The notes under the pieces were generated by a model. It was not told where the DNA came from, searched no databases, and saw only the letters and a program-made list of their open reading frames with translations. 64,000 nt of DNA, from positions 126,501 to 190,500 of the forward strand of contig JAJEKV010000275.1 in NCBI GenBank assembly GCA_021234155.1, read 5' to 3'. A program made the translations under genes and the position numbers. The DNA is from Isoetes taiwanensis (Eukaryota; Streptophyta; Lycopodiopsida; Isoetales; Isoetaceae). Of this stretch, positions 23,831 to 34,383 are shown in pieces. Every line of letters starts with the position of its first letter. The first letter of the stretch is position 1.

Positions 23831-24299
23831 AGTTTTATGAATTTGTTAAGAGAAACATATGTATGAAATAATCATTGATAAAGTAAAATTTAGAATCAAT
23901 ACAAATATTCTTAGCAATTGTATGTCATTCATTATCACTGCAAATTTCATCATAAATTTTACATGCTTTAGCTTTGTTCATCACTACTACAACTCTTTAG
24001 AAGACTCTAATTTCTGTTGGAGTTAATCTAATTTTGCCTTTTGATAACCACATGACATTTGCAATGGTTAATGATTTTCTATAACTTGTATATTGATTGT
24101 TGTTTAGGTGCTTACTGATGGTGAGCCGCAGTTTCATTCAATAACTTCAAAGCTTGATGCTTCTGAACGGGAGTTCATATGTACTTGTGTCATTTTTATA
24201 ATCATTTAGTGAGAACACTTGTTGATCAATTAAATAATATTAAGTGATGTATAGTGATTTACAACATTTACAGCTTTGAATAATGCTTACTCTTAGAAG
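23831..24299. other. No gene seen
   Basis: AT-rich, no coding signal or repeat structure noticed. Confidence 0.5.
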
Positions 24300-24900
24300 T
24301 TACGCAATCTCATCTTGAAGCACTTCCTTGCAGACGATGTTTAGGGTGTAGGTCTCTTCATTTCCAGTCAAGTTCCCTTGCTTGCTTGTGTTTTCTACAT
24401 ACGTTCTGGTGCCGCTCTCGGATGTGTACCTAGAGAGTGTGACATATAGTTGCTTATGTGAGAAGACTGGCATGTGTAAGTAGATTCCAACGCGATCTAA
24501 TGATTGACCTTGTGACTTTGAAATCGTTATTGAAAATGCAACTTTAATAGGGAACTGACGCCTTGTGTATGGGATTTGCGTATCTGATAGTGTCAAGTTT
24601 ATGCTTGGGCAAAATACTTGTTTCCCTTTGTGATTTCCTGTAATTACGTGCGCATATATGGAGTGTGTTAAAGCATTATCAACTTGCAATCTCGTTCCAT
24701 TGCATAGGCCATCATTTGGGGACAAGTTACGCAACAACATGATGATTGCTCCTTTTTTTATGTGTAGCTTATGAGGAGGCATGTCGGACGCCATGAGCTG
24801 TCCCTTAACTCATCACGGTCATCATCCATATTGAAACCATCAACTGCTTGTGTAAGTGACGTTTTCTCCTTCCATGCGCTCGATAACAATGTCGTTAATT
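24300..24900 (-). pseudogene. Helitron PIF1-type helicase, C-terminal part
   Basis: The minus strand reads PPHKLHIKKGAIIMLLRNLS, GLCNGTRLQVD, YTRRQFPIKVAFSITISKSQ, GQSLDRVGIYLHMPVFSHKQ and LYVTLSRYTS: helicase motifs V and VI of Helitron RepHel proteins. Upstream (to about 24900) NDIVIERMEGENVTYTSS matches the preceding region, interrupted by a stop. The HUH and N-terminal helicase parts are absent, and no CTRR end was found nearby. Confidence 0.85.
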
Positions 24901-25199
24901 CGTTTTATATGTATGATTCTCTATAGGATAAAATTAATTGATTAGGTTAGCTTGCATAATTTAAAGATAAGATTGAGGCACAAAAAATTGAGAACTTATG
25001 GGGTACTTATGACCAATTGAACCTACATGGACTTTCACTTACACCTTTCAAAAATCATGCGATTGAAAAAAAGCCATAGTATCATTCTATGAGGCAAAAT
25101 GGATAAGGGTAGTGAGAGATATATGCTAGATCGAGAGTAACAGAACCCGGATTGCAGGATTGACAGCAGAGATACAGTCCTCAGCATCCCACGTGTTCA

Positions 25200-25490
25200 A
25201 TGTTCAAAAGACAGTTGGCAGTGGAAAGGCAACGGGTTACAGAGATGGAGACCTGCATGCAGCAGTTCGAAGACGGGCTTCGAATAGCCCACTTTGAGGG
25301 CCTTGCCGACTTACGAGCTCGCATGGATTCCCTCCTCACCACCATCGAGACTATGGCATGCGACAAGCAGGGTGTTGAGCAGGATATAGTGGCAACTATT
25401 TCCTGCCTCAAGTCAGAAGCTGAGGGGTATGCCACCGTGATACGAAACGTCCGAGCCATCCCGGGGGATTCACACAGAAGACCTGTATAA
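25200..25490 (+). CDS. Coiled-coil ORF, possibly a retrotransposon Gag-like fragment
   Basis: A 96-codon frame starting MFKRQLAVERQRVTEMETCM is rich in E, Q, R and L with heptad-like spacing up to DKQGVEQDIVATISCLKSEA. The opposite strand is also open over much of it. No family recognised; it may be the internal remnant of an LTR element. Confidence 0.3.
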   Translation: MFKRQLAVERQRVTEMETCMQQFEDGLRIAHFEGLADLRARMDSLLTTIETMACDKQGVEQDIVATISCLKSEAEGYATVIRNVRAIPGDSHRRPV

Positions 25491-26410
25491 ACCTAGTGAG
25501 TGTGTGGAAGGGGGTTTTTTCTCGATATTTTCGTACGTAAATTAGGGGTTTAAATCCCTCTGTTATTGACATTCTAGTGTATTTTCTCCATGGAAGGGGT
25601 GTTTTTTCAACATTTTTGCGTACGTATATAGGGCTGTTTCTTCTTACCTTAAGCACATAGGTGGCATATGCTCATGTGATAAAGGTGAATCCCCCAGGGA
25701 GCCATCGTCCGAAAGCCATCCGGTGAGCTAAGAACCCCGCAGTAGGGCTAAGACACAAGATCGGGGAGAGGGGAGCTCAAAGCGGCCATTGCCCGGCAAG
25801 GCGTTGGCCTCCATCTTGAGGTCCATGAACACCCGCGAATCGCACAAATGAGTTGGCCAAGTAGCGAGAGATTCCAACGGGGAGCTAGGCTCCCGAGCTC
25901 GGCAGGCGGAGGCCGCAACACGGGGACAGCCAAGCGCCGCGTGCCCCCACGACCCACGTGTGCCAAGCGAGGCGGACATACACCACCTCCTCCATCTCAC
26001 ACCACGGCGCCCTGCGTTGTGAGCAACCCCACACTCCGTATGACGCGTCCCTGGGGCGGCTAATGTTGCCCCTCGACTCAGTGAGCTACAGGAGCAGAGC
26101 TGCTGACGCCATAATGTGGTGGTGCGTGGACTCTCGGAGGAGGCAGGAGAAGATCTCACCAAGCGCATTCAGGATCAGATCCTATCTCGAATGGCATTCC
26201 CGACTACGGTACACATTGCTAGAGCAAGCCGCCTTGGGACTCAACGCACAGATCGCCCGCGCGTTGTCTTCCTTTTTCTTAATCGCATTCAAAAGCCCAT
26301 AACTTGCAGTAGAGGGGTCGGATTAAGGTGGGTCCCACGTTATTGGATTCTTCTCTTCGAGAGCTTTCCAATGAAGGGTGCTTTGGCACCGTTCCGTCAT
26401 AGTTGGAACC
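25491..26410. other. GC-rich unassigned segment
   Basis: Two diverged direct repeats (GGAAGGGGGTTTTTTC near 25506, GGAAGGGGTGTTTTTTC near 25593, each followed by a CGTACGTA motif) precede a GC-rich block (about 25680-26170) with open frames on several strands. GC richness alone explains these frames, and I see no domain. It contrasts with the AT-rich surroundings and may be an inserted element. Confidence 0.4.
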
Positions 26411-27860
26411 AACTTGATCGGATCCTAAGAATCTTCTTATCTTAGAATCTTAATGGAATCTATGGTATGTTAAGAGAATGTAGGGGAATCTTCCTGGGAT
26501 CTTTGAGAATCTAGAGGAATCTCAATAGAATCTTAAAGAATCTATAGGAATCACAAGAGAATCTTTGTGAATATAGTGAAATCCAATGGAATCTTCGTAA
26601 ATCTTAACGAAATCTATGGTACACTAAGAGAATCTAGGGGAATTTTCCTAGGATCTTTGAGAATCTAGAGGAACCTCATTAGGATCTTTAGGAATCTATA
26701 GGAATCACAAGAGAATGTTTGCGAACCTAGAGGAATCCAGTGGAATCTTCATAAATCTTCAAGAATCTAGAGGAATCTTGATGGAATCTTGGAGAATCTA
26801 GGGAAATCTTCATAGGATTAGAGAATCTAGGATAATCTACATACAATCTTGGGGAATCTATGGGAATCTTGGGAGAATCTAGAGGAATCTATAGGAATCT
26901 TCATAAAATTTTTGAGAATCTAGGGAATCTTAGAGAATCTAAAGGAATCTTCTTAGAATTTTACGAACTCTATGGTAATTTAAAAGAATCTAAAGGAATC
27001 TTCATGGGATCCTGAGGAATCTCAATATAACCTTAGGGAATCTAGTGGAATCTCAAAAGGATCTTTGAGAATCTAGGGGAATCTTAATAGGATCTTAGAG
27101 AATCTAGGAGAATCAACATAGAATCTTGGGGGATCTATGGGATTCTTGAGAGAATCTTTGAGAATCTAGCGGTCTCCTCATAAGATGTAAGGGAAGCTAA
27201 GAGAATCTAGATAGATTCTTGCGGAATCTATAGGAATCTGAGGATAGTCTTTGAAAATTTTGGGGAATCTCAAGAGAATCTTAGGGACTATGGGAATCTC
27301 AAGCAGCATTGGAATCTGAGGAATCTTCATAGAATACTTGAGAATCTGGGGAAATCTTGATAGGATCTTAGAGAATCTAGGAAAATCTATATAGAATCCT
27401 AGGGAATCATGTGAATCTTGAGAGAATCTTTGGAAATCTAGGGGAATCCTGATGGGAACTTTGAGAATCTAGGAGAATCTTGATGGAATCTTGGAGAGCC
27501 TAAGGGAGTCTTCATAGGATCTTAGAGAGTCTGTGAGAATCTACATAGATTCTTGGGGAATCTATGGGAATCTTGAGAGAATCTAGAGGAATCTTGGTGA
27601 ATGTAAGGGAATCTTCATAGAATCTAAGGAAATGTAGGAGAATCTACATAAAATCCTGGGGAATTTAGAGGAATCGTTTATGATCTAGGGGAATCTCGAT
27701 AGAATCCTAGAGAATCTTGAGAAATTTTCATACAATCCAAGGGAATCTAGGAGAATATACATGGAATCTTGAGAAATGTAGAGGAATCTTGGGATAGTTT
27801 TTAAAAATCTAGGGGAATCTCTGTAGAATCTTAAAAATCTAGGAGACTCTTTCACACTGG
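26411..27860. repeat. Array of AATCT-core units with 10-11 bp spacing
   Basis: The core GAATCT (variants GGATCT, AAATCT, GAATCA) recurs almost without a break, for example starts of ATCT/ATCA at 27061, 27071, 27081, 27092, 27102, 27112. Typical paired units are GAATCTAGGG-GAATCTTCATA. If the spacing holds there are on the order of 130 units. Frames read through it on the minus strand are repeat translations (SPRFLRF type). Confidence 0.85.
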
Positions 27861-28036
27861 GTATGTTTTGTAGGTTATTTTTCACATATTTTTGTCACAA
27901 ATTCCTCCAAATGTGTAGGCCCTAAATATTAATAAACTTGTTTATGTATATATACACAAAACAATCCTAGGCCTCGAAGGAGCCAAATTTTTTATAGGCC
28001 CATTTACACCCTATTATATAAATATTGTATTGATAG

Positions 28037-28347
28037 AATATTGTACATGGCATCCCACATACTAAGAAATTGAACCCCCCTGGCGGATATCCTCTAGTTA
28101 GGCGAGGTATCCTACGTACATCTCTTTTCATAACCTTTGCAATATCATGTATTTTTAACTAGTAATTAACTAAAACTTTCTATTTGAACGAGTCATGCCT
28201 AAAAATAGCTAATATGGCGATATCCAATGGTTCGAGACTACTGATGGATGCCCTGCACAAATGTCAACAAAAACAACTAGAGGGGTTTGGGGAGGGTTTA
28301 AATCAATGGTTCAACTTCTTAGTATATGGGATGCCATGTACAATATT
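28037..28347. mobile_element. TIR element (MITE), about 310 bp
   Basis: Inverted ends of about 39 bp: AATATTGTACATGGCATCCC plus ACATACTAAGAA on the left, and the reversed copy TTCTTAGTATATGGGATGCC plus ATGTACAATATT on the right, with three visible mismatches. The interior has no transposase. Confidence 0.75.
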
Positions 28348-28408
28348 ATATTAATCTCACATTTACAATATCACAAAACATAACAGTTTTTCTTGATCAA
28401 GAAATTGA

Positions 28409-28428
28409 AAAAAAAAAAAAAAAAAACC
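28409..28428 (+). repeat. A-rich homopolymer tract
   Basis: About 20 consecutive A on the plus strand; could be a retroposon tail, but no source element is recognisable directly upstream. Confidence 0.5.
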
Positions 28429-28911
28429 CGCAGCCCATCCAACAGGAATACAACCATACAAATATGACCTAATTTTTGCTCCCAAATACACAATGATTTC
28501 CTTCTCCAAATAACTACAAATAACAACTTTTAAGCCGATAATGTGGCCGAAATTAAGAATGTTATATTTATAATATAAGGTTTCCAATTGTTTGATTGGG
28601 GTATTCGTATATGAAACTGTATTTTGCTGACGGTGGCAATGGAGATTCCGAACCCTAGAATATTGGGCGGGCATATTGGAGCTCTGGATGTCTGGTTGGT
28701 CGGAACTGCTGGTTCTTCTTTGGGGTGCTCCAAGGATGGCGGAGCTGCCTGTGATGTGTCGTGGCTGTCTTGTGTTTCTTTTTTTGGAGTTCTGGATAAG
28801 CTGGAGTCGCGGCCATTGGCGGGGAGCGGAGGTGGAGTGTTATTGAAGAGGAGATAGGTAAGCCAGCCGTGTTTTTTTCTGTGGCTTTGTGTTTGTTTGT
28901 GGTTTTCTGCC

Positions 28912-30171
28912 ATGTCTATGAAGAGGGCAGCCAGAAAGGGCAAGAGTGCTCGTTCCTCTGCCGCTGCTTCTGTGAGCCATATCTTGGATGTCAGTTCTTC
29001 CAATTTCCAAGAAAATTGTCGTGCTTTCTGTGCTGAGTAGGACTGGAACCTCATAGATGTGAGTGTTACCTTAGGTTTGTCTGGGCAGGATGTCCCTATG
29101 AGCTTTTATGATGGCCTTGTGGGATTTTGCAATCGGAGGTGTGTTGCTGGAGCTGTGGCCATGGAACGTGGTGCTACTGTAGATCATTTGCATTGTCAGG
29201 CTGTTTTTAGAGCCCGATTCAAAAGCCCTAGGGCCATGAATGATGCCATAAAAAAAGACTTTAATTGGGTTTGTAAGCCTCCTAGTGTGATCTTGGTGTG
29301 TAAAGCCCTGAAGAACACTCGTCTTCATTGTTTTGAGGGTATGATTGGCTATTGTATGGAGGATGTGGGAAAGGTTCACTATGTCTGCCATCTTCATAAT
29401 GTGAGTGAGGCTGCCATCGAGAAAGGTAAGGATTTGTATTTGAGATGGGGAGCTGGTGATACCAAAAACTTAGTTGATCTTGATAACAAAAACTTGTTGA
29501 ATCGAGCTGCCCATTTTGTTAACTATCATGGGAACCGTCAATTGACTGCTAGCTTGTTGTTTACACTGGCCAGAATGATTCATTCTGGAAAATTTACATT
29601 ATCCAGTTCTTGGATTATCCCTTCCAATACTGCCCATATTAATGAGCACCGTGTCCGGGCTGCATGGAGGGTGCTGCTGAATCCTTCTCAGTGCATGCCC
29701 TCGGATATGAGGATGATTTTGTTTGGGCTGCCAGCAGGGTTTGTGCCTGTAGAGCGCAATGGGCCTGGGAGGAGGCGGTATTGGGATGATGCCATTCCTA
29801 TTGATGAACAAGTGAGGATATTTATGATGATTCTTATAGTCGAGACAGTGATGATGTTGTCATTCTTGAGCCTGGTGTGGATTTCATCCCTGTGCACAAG
29901 GGTGATTGCACCATGGCTGTTGGGTGATGATCTTGGTTGCCTCTACATTATACAGTTGGGTGTCTTTTCATGGGTTTCTTTGTTTTTAGTTGCAGGGAAT
30001 ATGGAGACTGATGGGGAACCAGCTGCTGGCGTGGAGCAACCTGCTGTGTCTTTGTCTGACTCTTTTATTTCTTCTGCTGTAGAAGCATCACATCCAGATC
30101 CTGTTGTGTTCTCGGCTGAGCCTGAGGCAGTGTTTTGTGTTCAAGAGTTTGTTAATAGCATTATCCAGGTG
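28912..30171 (+). pseudogene. HUH-motif (Rep/Replitron-like) endonuclease gene, broken
   Basis: From ATG at 28912 the frame gives a basic N-terminus (MSMKRAARKGKSARSS), a TAG at 29038-29040, then an open frame from 29041. Counting from 29059: GAVAMERG at 31-38, HLHCQAVFRAR with the H-hydrophobic-H triad at 43-45, and EGMIGYCMED with a candidate catalytic Tyr at 98, in the order motif II then motif III used by rolling-circle HUH nucleases. The Lys expected near the Tyr is not obvious. Conserved-looking blocks follow: KDLYLRWGAGDTKNLVDLD, SGKFTLSSSWIIPS, VRAAWRVLLNPSQCMPSDM. Around 29810 the frame shifts; the other frame gives an acidic tail (DDSYSRDSDDVVILEPG) ending at 29927. A possible second exon after TTGCAG, about 29999-30171, encodes METDGEPAAGVEQPA. 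Assignment is from motifs only. Confidence 0.5.
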
Positions 30172-30243
30172 CTAATACGTAAAAAAAGTTAAGTAGCGTT
30201 GACATAAATGCTAAAAAATTACAGTAGAAAAAAAACAAACATA

Positions 30244-31352
30244 CTATGAAGGTTCTTCATCTTCCTCTGCCACTTCATCGTCTGAATCCTCGGGATGATC
30301 AATGTTCCTTTCATCAAACTTTTGTGAAATACTTGCTAATGCTGATAGACGAGATGCCTTTACATGTTCCACTAACAGTTTATCATTGTCAAATCCATAG
30401 CAGTGACGAGATAAAATAGCAGATGCTACCAATGCTGAACCTGTGCCGCTAAGTAGGTCCAATAACAAGCCTTCTCTTGGACTAAAATTCTCAATAATAA
30501 ACTCCATGAAAGAAATGGACTTCTCGGTGGATTTCCTACCAGGCGTAGTAGGACTTGTTGTAAGTTTACTGCCTTCCATGAAGAAATGAGCAAGAGATTG
30601 CTTGGAGACGTTTGTCTGAAATGGACAAATATTAATAAAACATGAAACCAGATATAGTAAAGCTAAGATAAACATAAAATAAATATACATGAAATAAGAT
30701 AGCTTATAATGTAATAGATAAAATTGAAGATCACTTACTTGAGAACTGAACATTACTCTGAATGCTTGGTGAAGTACCCTTTCTTGGCCATACAGTCACT
30801 AGCAACACGTTGCTTGTGAACTTCCCAATTTTGTCCTTCATGTATCCAAAAGGGGCATCCTGATGCAAGTATTAAGTTCTAAAGGGCTCCAAGCATTTTA
30901 ATCCTTCTCCACTATTCTTGCTTGTTCAACCGAAGAAATGGAGACCAACCAGCCATCATCATCAAGGCACAATGTGGCAATGTGCCGAACGAGAAAGAGG
31001 CTTGGATTAAAGAAGTGTTGCATACGTTCCATGGAGGAATCTCAAAATCTTCCCCGCATGACATGTTATTTGTAGGGAAATCAATAATTATTAACTCAAA
31101 CCCCCAATCCCTAACATTACCACCTCTCTTGTACTCATGCAACTTCCTAGCATTTCTCTTTGCAAAATCTCTAACATTATGAAAAGTTGGAGCTTCTACC
31201 TTCTTTGAATATTGTTCATACGTACGCAAAATGTCTCCACAATGCAATTCAAGTGAAGTGTTTGTAATCACCTTGGCAATGTCAAAATGTTGGACATCTT
31301 CCTCTGAAGTAGCCTCGGATAAATCCAAATCAATTGCTGCAGTAGCTGCCAC
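30244..31352 (-). pseudogene. Beta-class N4/N6 DNA methyltransferase (N6_N4_Mtase fold), broken
   Basis: On the minus strand the frame from 31352 gives DLSEATSEEDVQHFD, then ELHCGDILRTYEQYSKKV, and motif IV as FELIIIDFPTNNM (usual form DPPY). The frame continues through TAG and TAG to CPFWIHEGQNWEVHKQRVAS, KKGYFTKHSE and a TAA. After an intron (about 30616-30737, GTAAGTG...TTTCAG) comes GRKSTEKSISFMEFIIENFS, motif I LLLDLLSGTGSALVASAILS and HCYGFDNDKLL, then an acidic tail and TAG at 30244. Motif IV before motif I is the beta-class order of amino-methyltransferases acting on adenine N6 or cytosine N4. Three stops and the DFPT catalytic motif argue against activity. Confidence 0.7.
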
Positions 31353-31449
31353 ATGTTTAAGAAAGTGTCACACGTTTTGTTCAAGATCTATATTCACATG
31401 AATGCTTGTCTCCAGGCATCTTCCCCCTTTCTGTGGTTGCCTTTGTATA

Positions 31450-32390
31450 CTCATGGACAACTACACCCAGTTGTAGAATTTATGCATGCGCATTGCGCAT
31501 TCCCAAGCGAGGTGGAGGAGAGCAGGTATTATTTCTATTGAACAGTGGTATTTTGGTATTGACATTGCTCCTTGGCAATGGTTTCAGGAGACATATGGGT
31601 TGTTGGATAAAGATATCAGTATATGGGCTTATGTAGCAAGTGCTCTTTCTCTAATTAAGAAGGTGGGTAACAAGAGATGCTGGAACTTTGTTCAAGGTAT
31701 TAAAGAAGGCAAGAAGCTAGTAAGTTCATGCTGCAGATTGCTTACCTCCTCAAATACTTTATCACCTTCTCGAAAATGGCACTTACAGACTTTGCCTTCT
31801 CAATGGCAATCCATCTGGAACCTTGTTTGGTCTAAATATAATCCTCCAAAGGTAAATGTTCTACTTTGGCGGGGTGATTCATCGCTCTTTGAGAGTTAAT
31901 GAGATGGTTCATCGCTTTTTGGGAGTAAGCCCACTTTGCCCAATGTGTGCGGTGTATTGAAACATTGGAGCACTTTGTTTATATTTTGTGCGAGTGAGTA
32001 GTCTTAGGTCCCGGCCGCATTCTCTTTTGGAGTATCTTTGGATAGTCGAGACTTTCTTTTGGGTATTTATCCAAATCAATGGATCGCTTCTAAAAGGATT
32101 GCATTTCACATGGCAAAGTCTTGGCTAATATGGAGTGTATGGAAGCGAAGGTTAAGAAAGGTCTTTATGATAAGCGTATTTCTTCTCAAGTGGTGCTTCA
32201 AGAAATTCGTAAGAAGTTGTATAATTGCTTTCAGATCTCCAATTGGCCTGATCGTATTAAAATTCCAATATGGAGTGATCATCTAAAAGTGATTGATGCT
32301 TCAGGGACATTTCTTACTTCTGGAAGTACTTTGTAATATTTTGAGTGTATAATATGAAGTAAAACACGTTCTTCAAAAAAAAAAAAAAAA
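31450..32390 (+). mobile_element. 5'-truncated LINE, 3' end with poly(A)
   Basis: The plus strand reads GIISIEQWYFGIDIAPWQWF and SQWQSIWNLVWSKYNPPKVN followed by VLLWR, the RNase-H/zf-RVT tail of plant non-LTR elements. Frame changes follow, then KKGLYDKRISSQVVLQEIRK and a stop near 32336. A run of 16 A at 32375-32390 ends it. The reverse transcriptase core is missing. It lies between the methyltransferase remnant and the tandem repeat; the 5' border is uncertain. Confidence 0.75.
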
Positions 32391-32404
32391 GTAAAATTAA
32401 TTAC

Positions 32405-33228
32405 CAGACGCTTGCCAACCTTTTTGGAAGGGGTGCGCCGCCACACTGGGTCTGTAGTCTAGTGTCCGATTTAGATCTTTGTCTTCTGCTAGATAAGATA
32501 CAGCCGAGCAAATTGCTAACAAACAATAAACAATGTACATGAATAAGCAAATGGCTCTAAGACCATAACAAACAATAATTTTATAATGCATTGAACCTTA
32601 TGTTTGGTTTAAAAAAAAATTGTGAATGAAAATGCCAACCTTTTTGGAAGGGGTGCTACCACACCGAAGAGTCAGTAGTCTAGTGTCCGGGTTTAGATCT
32701 TTGTCTTACGCTAGATAAGATACTGGTAGAGCAAATTGCTAACAAACAATAAGCAATAAACAATGAATAAGCAAATGGCTCTAAGACCATAACAAACAAT
32801 AATTTTGTAACGCATTGAACCTTATTTTTGGTTTAAAAAAAACATTGTGAATGAAAATGCCAACCTTTTTGGAAGGGGTGCGCCGCCACACTGGGTCTAT
32901 AGTCTAGTGTCCGGTTTAGATCTTTGTCTTCTGCTAGATAAGATACAGCAGAGCAAATTGCTAACAAACAATAAGCAATAAACAATGAATAAGCAAATGG
33001 CTCTAAGACCATAACAAACAATAATTTTATAATGCATTGAACCTTATTTTTGGTTTAAAAATGCCAACCTTTTTGGAAGGGTGCGCCCACACGGGGAGTC
33101 AGTAGTCCGATTATCCGGGTTTAGATCTTTGTCTTCTGCTAGATAAGATATAGCTGAGCAAATTGCTAACAAACAATAAACAATGAACATGAATAAGCAA
33201 ATGGCTCTAAGACCATATCAATTTCCAT
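32405..33228. repeat. Four tandem copies of a 204-225 bp unit
   Basis: Units start TGCCAACCTTTTTGGAAGGG at 32412, 32632, 32857 and 33061 and contain TTAGATCTTTGTCTTCTGCT and ATGGCTCTAAGACCATA. The last copy is cut at the latter motif, where possible exon sequence begins. Open frames here are repeat translations. Confidence 0.85.
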
Positions 33229-33229
33229 A

Positions 33230-33477
33230 GGTAGGAAGATTACTGAGGCTCATAGGATTGCGGCATCCTTGCGCTTGTTCAGGCGGCAGCTTAGAGGGTT
33301 TTATGCCTCAATTCAGAATGCTATATCTGCTGTGGAGTGGGATCAATTGGGGTGCCCGTTTTTGAGTTGCATATCTTGCACTCTCATATGAGCCTTGCTA
33401 GGGTCTTGCTTGTGCAAGAAATACGGCAACTAGATGAACTTATTAGGCATGCACAGAGTGGCTCCACTATGAACTGA
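33230..33477 (+). pseudogene. Possible last exon of the HUH-motif gene
   Basis: After TTTCCATAG the plus strand reads RKITEAHRIAASLRLFRRQL, RGFYASIQNAISAVEWDQLG, then after a one-base shift in a T run LHILHSHMSLARVLLVQEIR and QLDELIRHAQSGSTMN with TGA. Composition is helical and Arg/Leu-rich. It lies 3 kb after the GTGCTA donor-like end of the block at 30171, so everything between would be intron or later insertions. The exon link is an inference. Confidence 0.35.
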
Positions 33478-33754
33478 TCTGTTTACATCTTGTTGTTTCT
33501 GTTCTTGTGTATGGGCTTGAGAGAACTCGTTATGGTTTTATATTGTGGAAATAATAGGGTTGTTTATCTTCTAAATGTCGTGTTGAATGTGTTTGTGAAC
33601 ATGGAGTTGCTTGCGGTGTATGATTGCTTTCTTTGGCTATGAATTTGACACATGTTGAATCTGTTGCAGCAACCTACTACTGTATAATGTGGCCGAAATT
33701 CCCAATGCTGTTTTTTTGAAATAATATGTTGATACTGACTTGTTTAATTTGTTA
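33478..33754. other. No gene seen; likely 3' flank of the preceding block
   Basis: T-rich sequence without coding signal, ending at the tRNA-like element. Confidence 0.4.
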
Positions 33755-33870
33755 GTGGGCTTCGGCCCCTAGGCATACTAGGCATCCCTCTTCTGGGATT
33801 CCTAGTATGCCTGGATGAGCGTCGGAACTTCTACTGGGGTTCGACTCCCCAGGCTCATAATTTTTTATTT
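33755..33870 (+). mobile_element. tRNA-like SINE or degenerate tRNA with an inserted palindrome
   Basis: At 33835-33851 TGGGG-TTCGACT-CCCCA has the exact 5-bp stem and 7-base loop of a tRNA T arm with a B-box GGTTCGACTCC. The following GGCTCAT can pair with GTGGGCT at 33755-33761 (with G-U pairs) as an acceptor stem. The middle is a hairpin: AGGCATACTAGG pairs with CCTAGTATGCCT around an inner ATCCC/GGGAT stem. At 105 nt it is too long for a normal tRNA and lacks a clear anticodon arm. Confidence 0.45.
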
Positions 33871-34383
33871 GGTCAAGCTGCTAATTTTGAGATATTGTAT
33901 TTATTCAATGGTTTAGTGGAATGTTAGGGGTAAGTTAAATATGGGGGTTTTGACCCCATCTTGACTTGCATTTGAGGGCTGGAATTCCGCCCCATGGCAT
34001 ATGCTGTGAGATATGCCAGCATCCGATGGCCAAAAAAAATCTATAGACACCCCAGACCATAATCCACCCCACGTGCAAACCATTGCACACTGTGCAGTTT
34101 TGTCTTCGTGGGCAACTCGATTTACCATAGCACCTCGAGTCACACTAGGCGGTTTTGTCTTTGTGGGCAACTACTCTATAGAAAGCTATTTGGGCTCTTA
34201 CCATTGCACCTCGAGTAAAAGCTCACAGGTCTCCCTTCTATTCTATTCTATTATGCTAATCTATTCCATTGTATTGTATTAGGCCTATGCTAGAATATTC
34301 CACCCCAAACAAACGTGGGCTTATGGGTTTAGTTAGGGTTCTGGCTGGTAGGATTCTTTGCTAGAGGAGAGAGGAAAAATACT
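33871..34383. other. Upstream region of the RBM28-like gene, with a direct repeat
   Basis: Two copies of a block of about 65 bp (GCAGTTTTGTCTTCGTGGGC plus AACT near 34096; GCGGTTTTGTCTTTGTGGGC plus AACT near 34150, each followed by CACCTCGAGT) precede a pyrimidine/TATT-rich stretch. No TATA box stands out. The last 60 bp before 34384 is probably 5' UTR. Confidence 0.45.

Noticed and set aside
25728-26302. Overlapping frames in the GC-rich block
   Set aside because: Open on several frames at once, as GC-rich DNA tends to be; no motif seen.
26411-27860. CRISPR-like array
   Set aside because: Units are 10-11 bp and degenerate, with no constant repeat and unique spacer of CRISPR size, and the host is a plant.
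27685-27885. Minus-strand 66-codon frame with SPRFLRF repeats
   Set aside because: Direct translation of the AATCT array.
30000-30192. C-terminal part of one uninterrupted 377-codon HUH protein
   Set aside because: The frame after about 29810 turns hydrophobic while another frame gives a plausible acidic end; the last block looks like a separate exon.
28912-31352. Bacterial contamination as source of the HUH and methyltransferase regions
   Set aside because: The methyltransferase has a GT-AG intron, both have decayed, and base composition matches the plant surroundings.
32833-33021. Small proteins repeated at 32397 and 32833
   Set aside because: Same frame in successive tandem repeat units, without start context or domain.
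33755-33859. Functional tRNA gene
   Set aside because: 105 nt with a central palindrome and no recognisable anticodon arm or A box.
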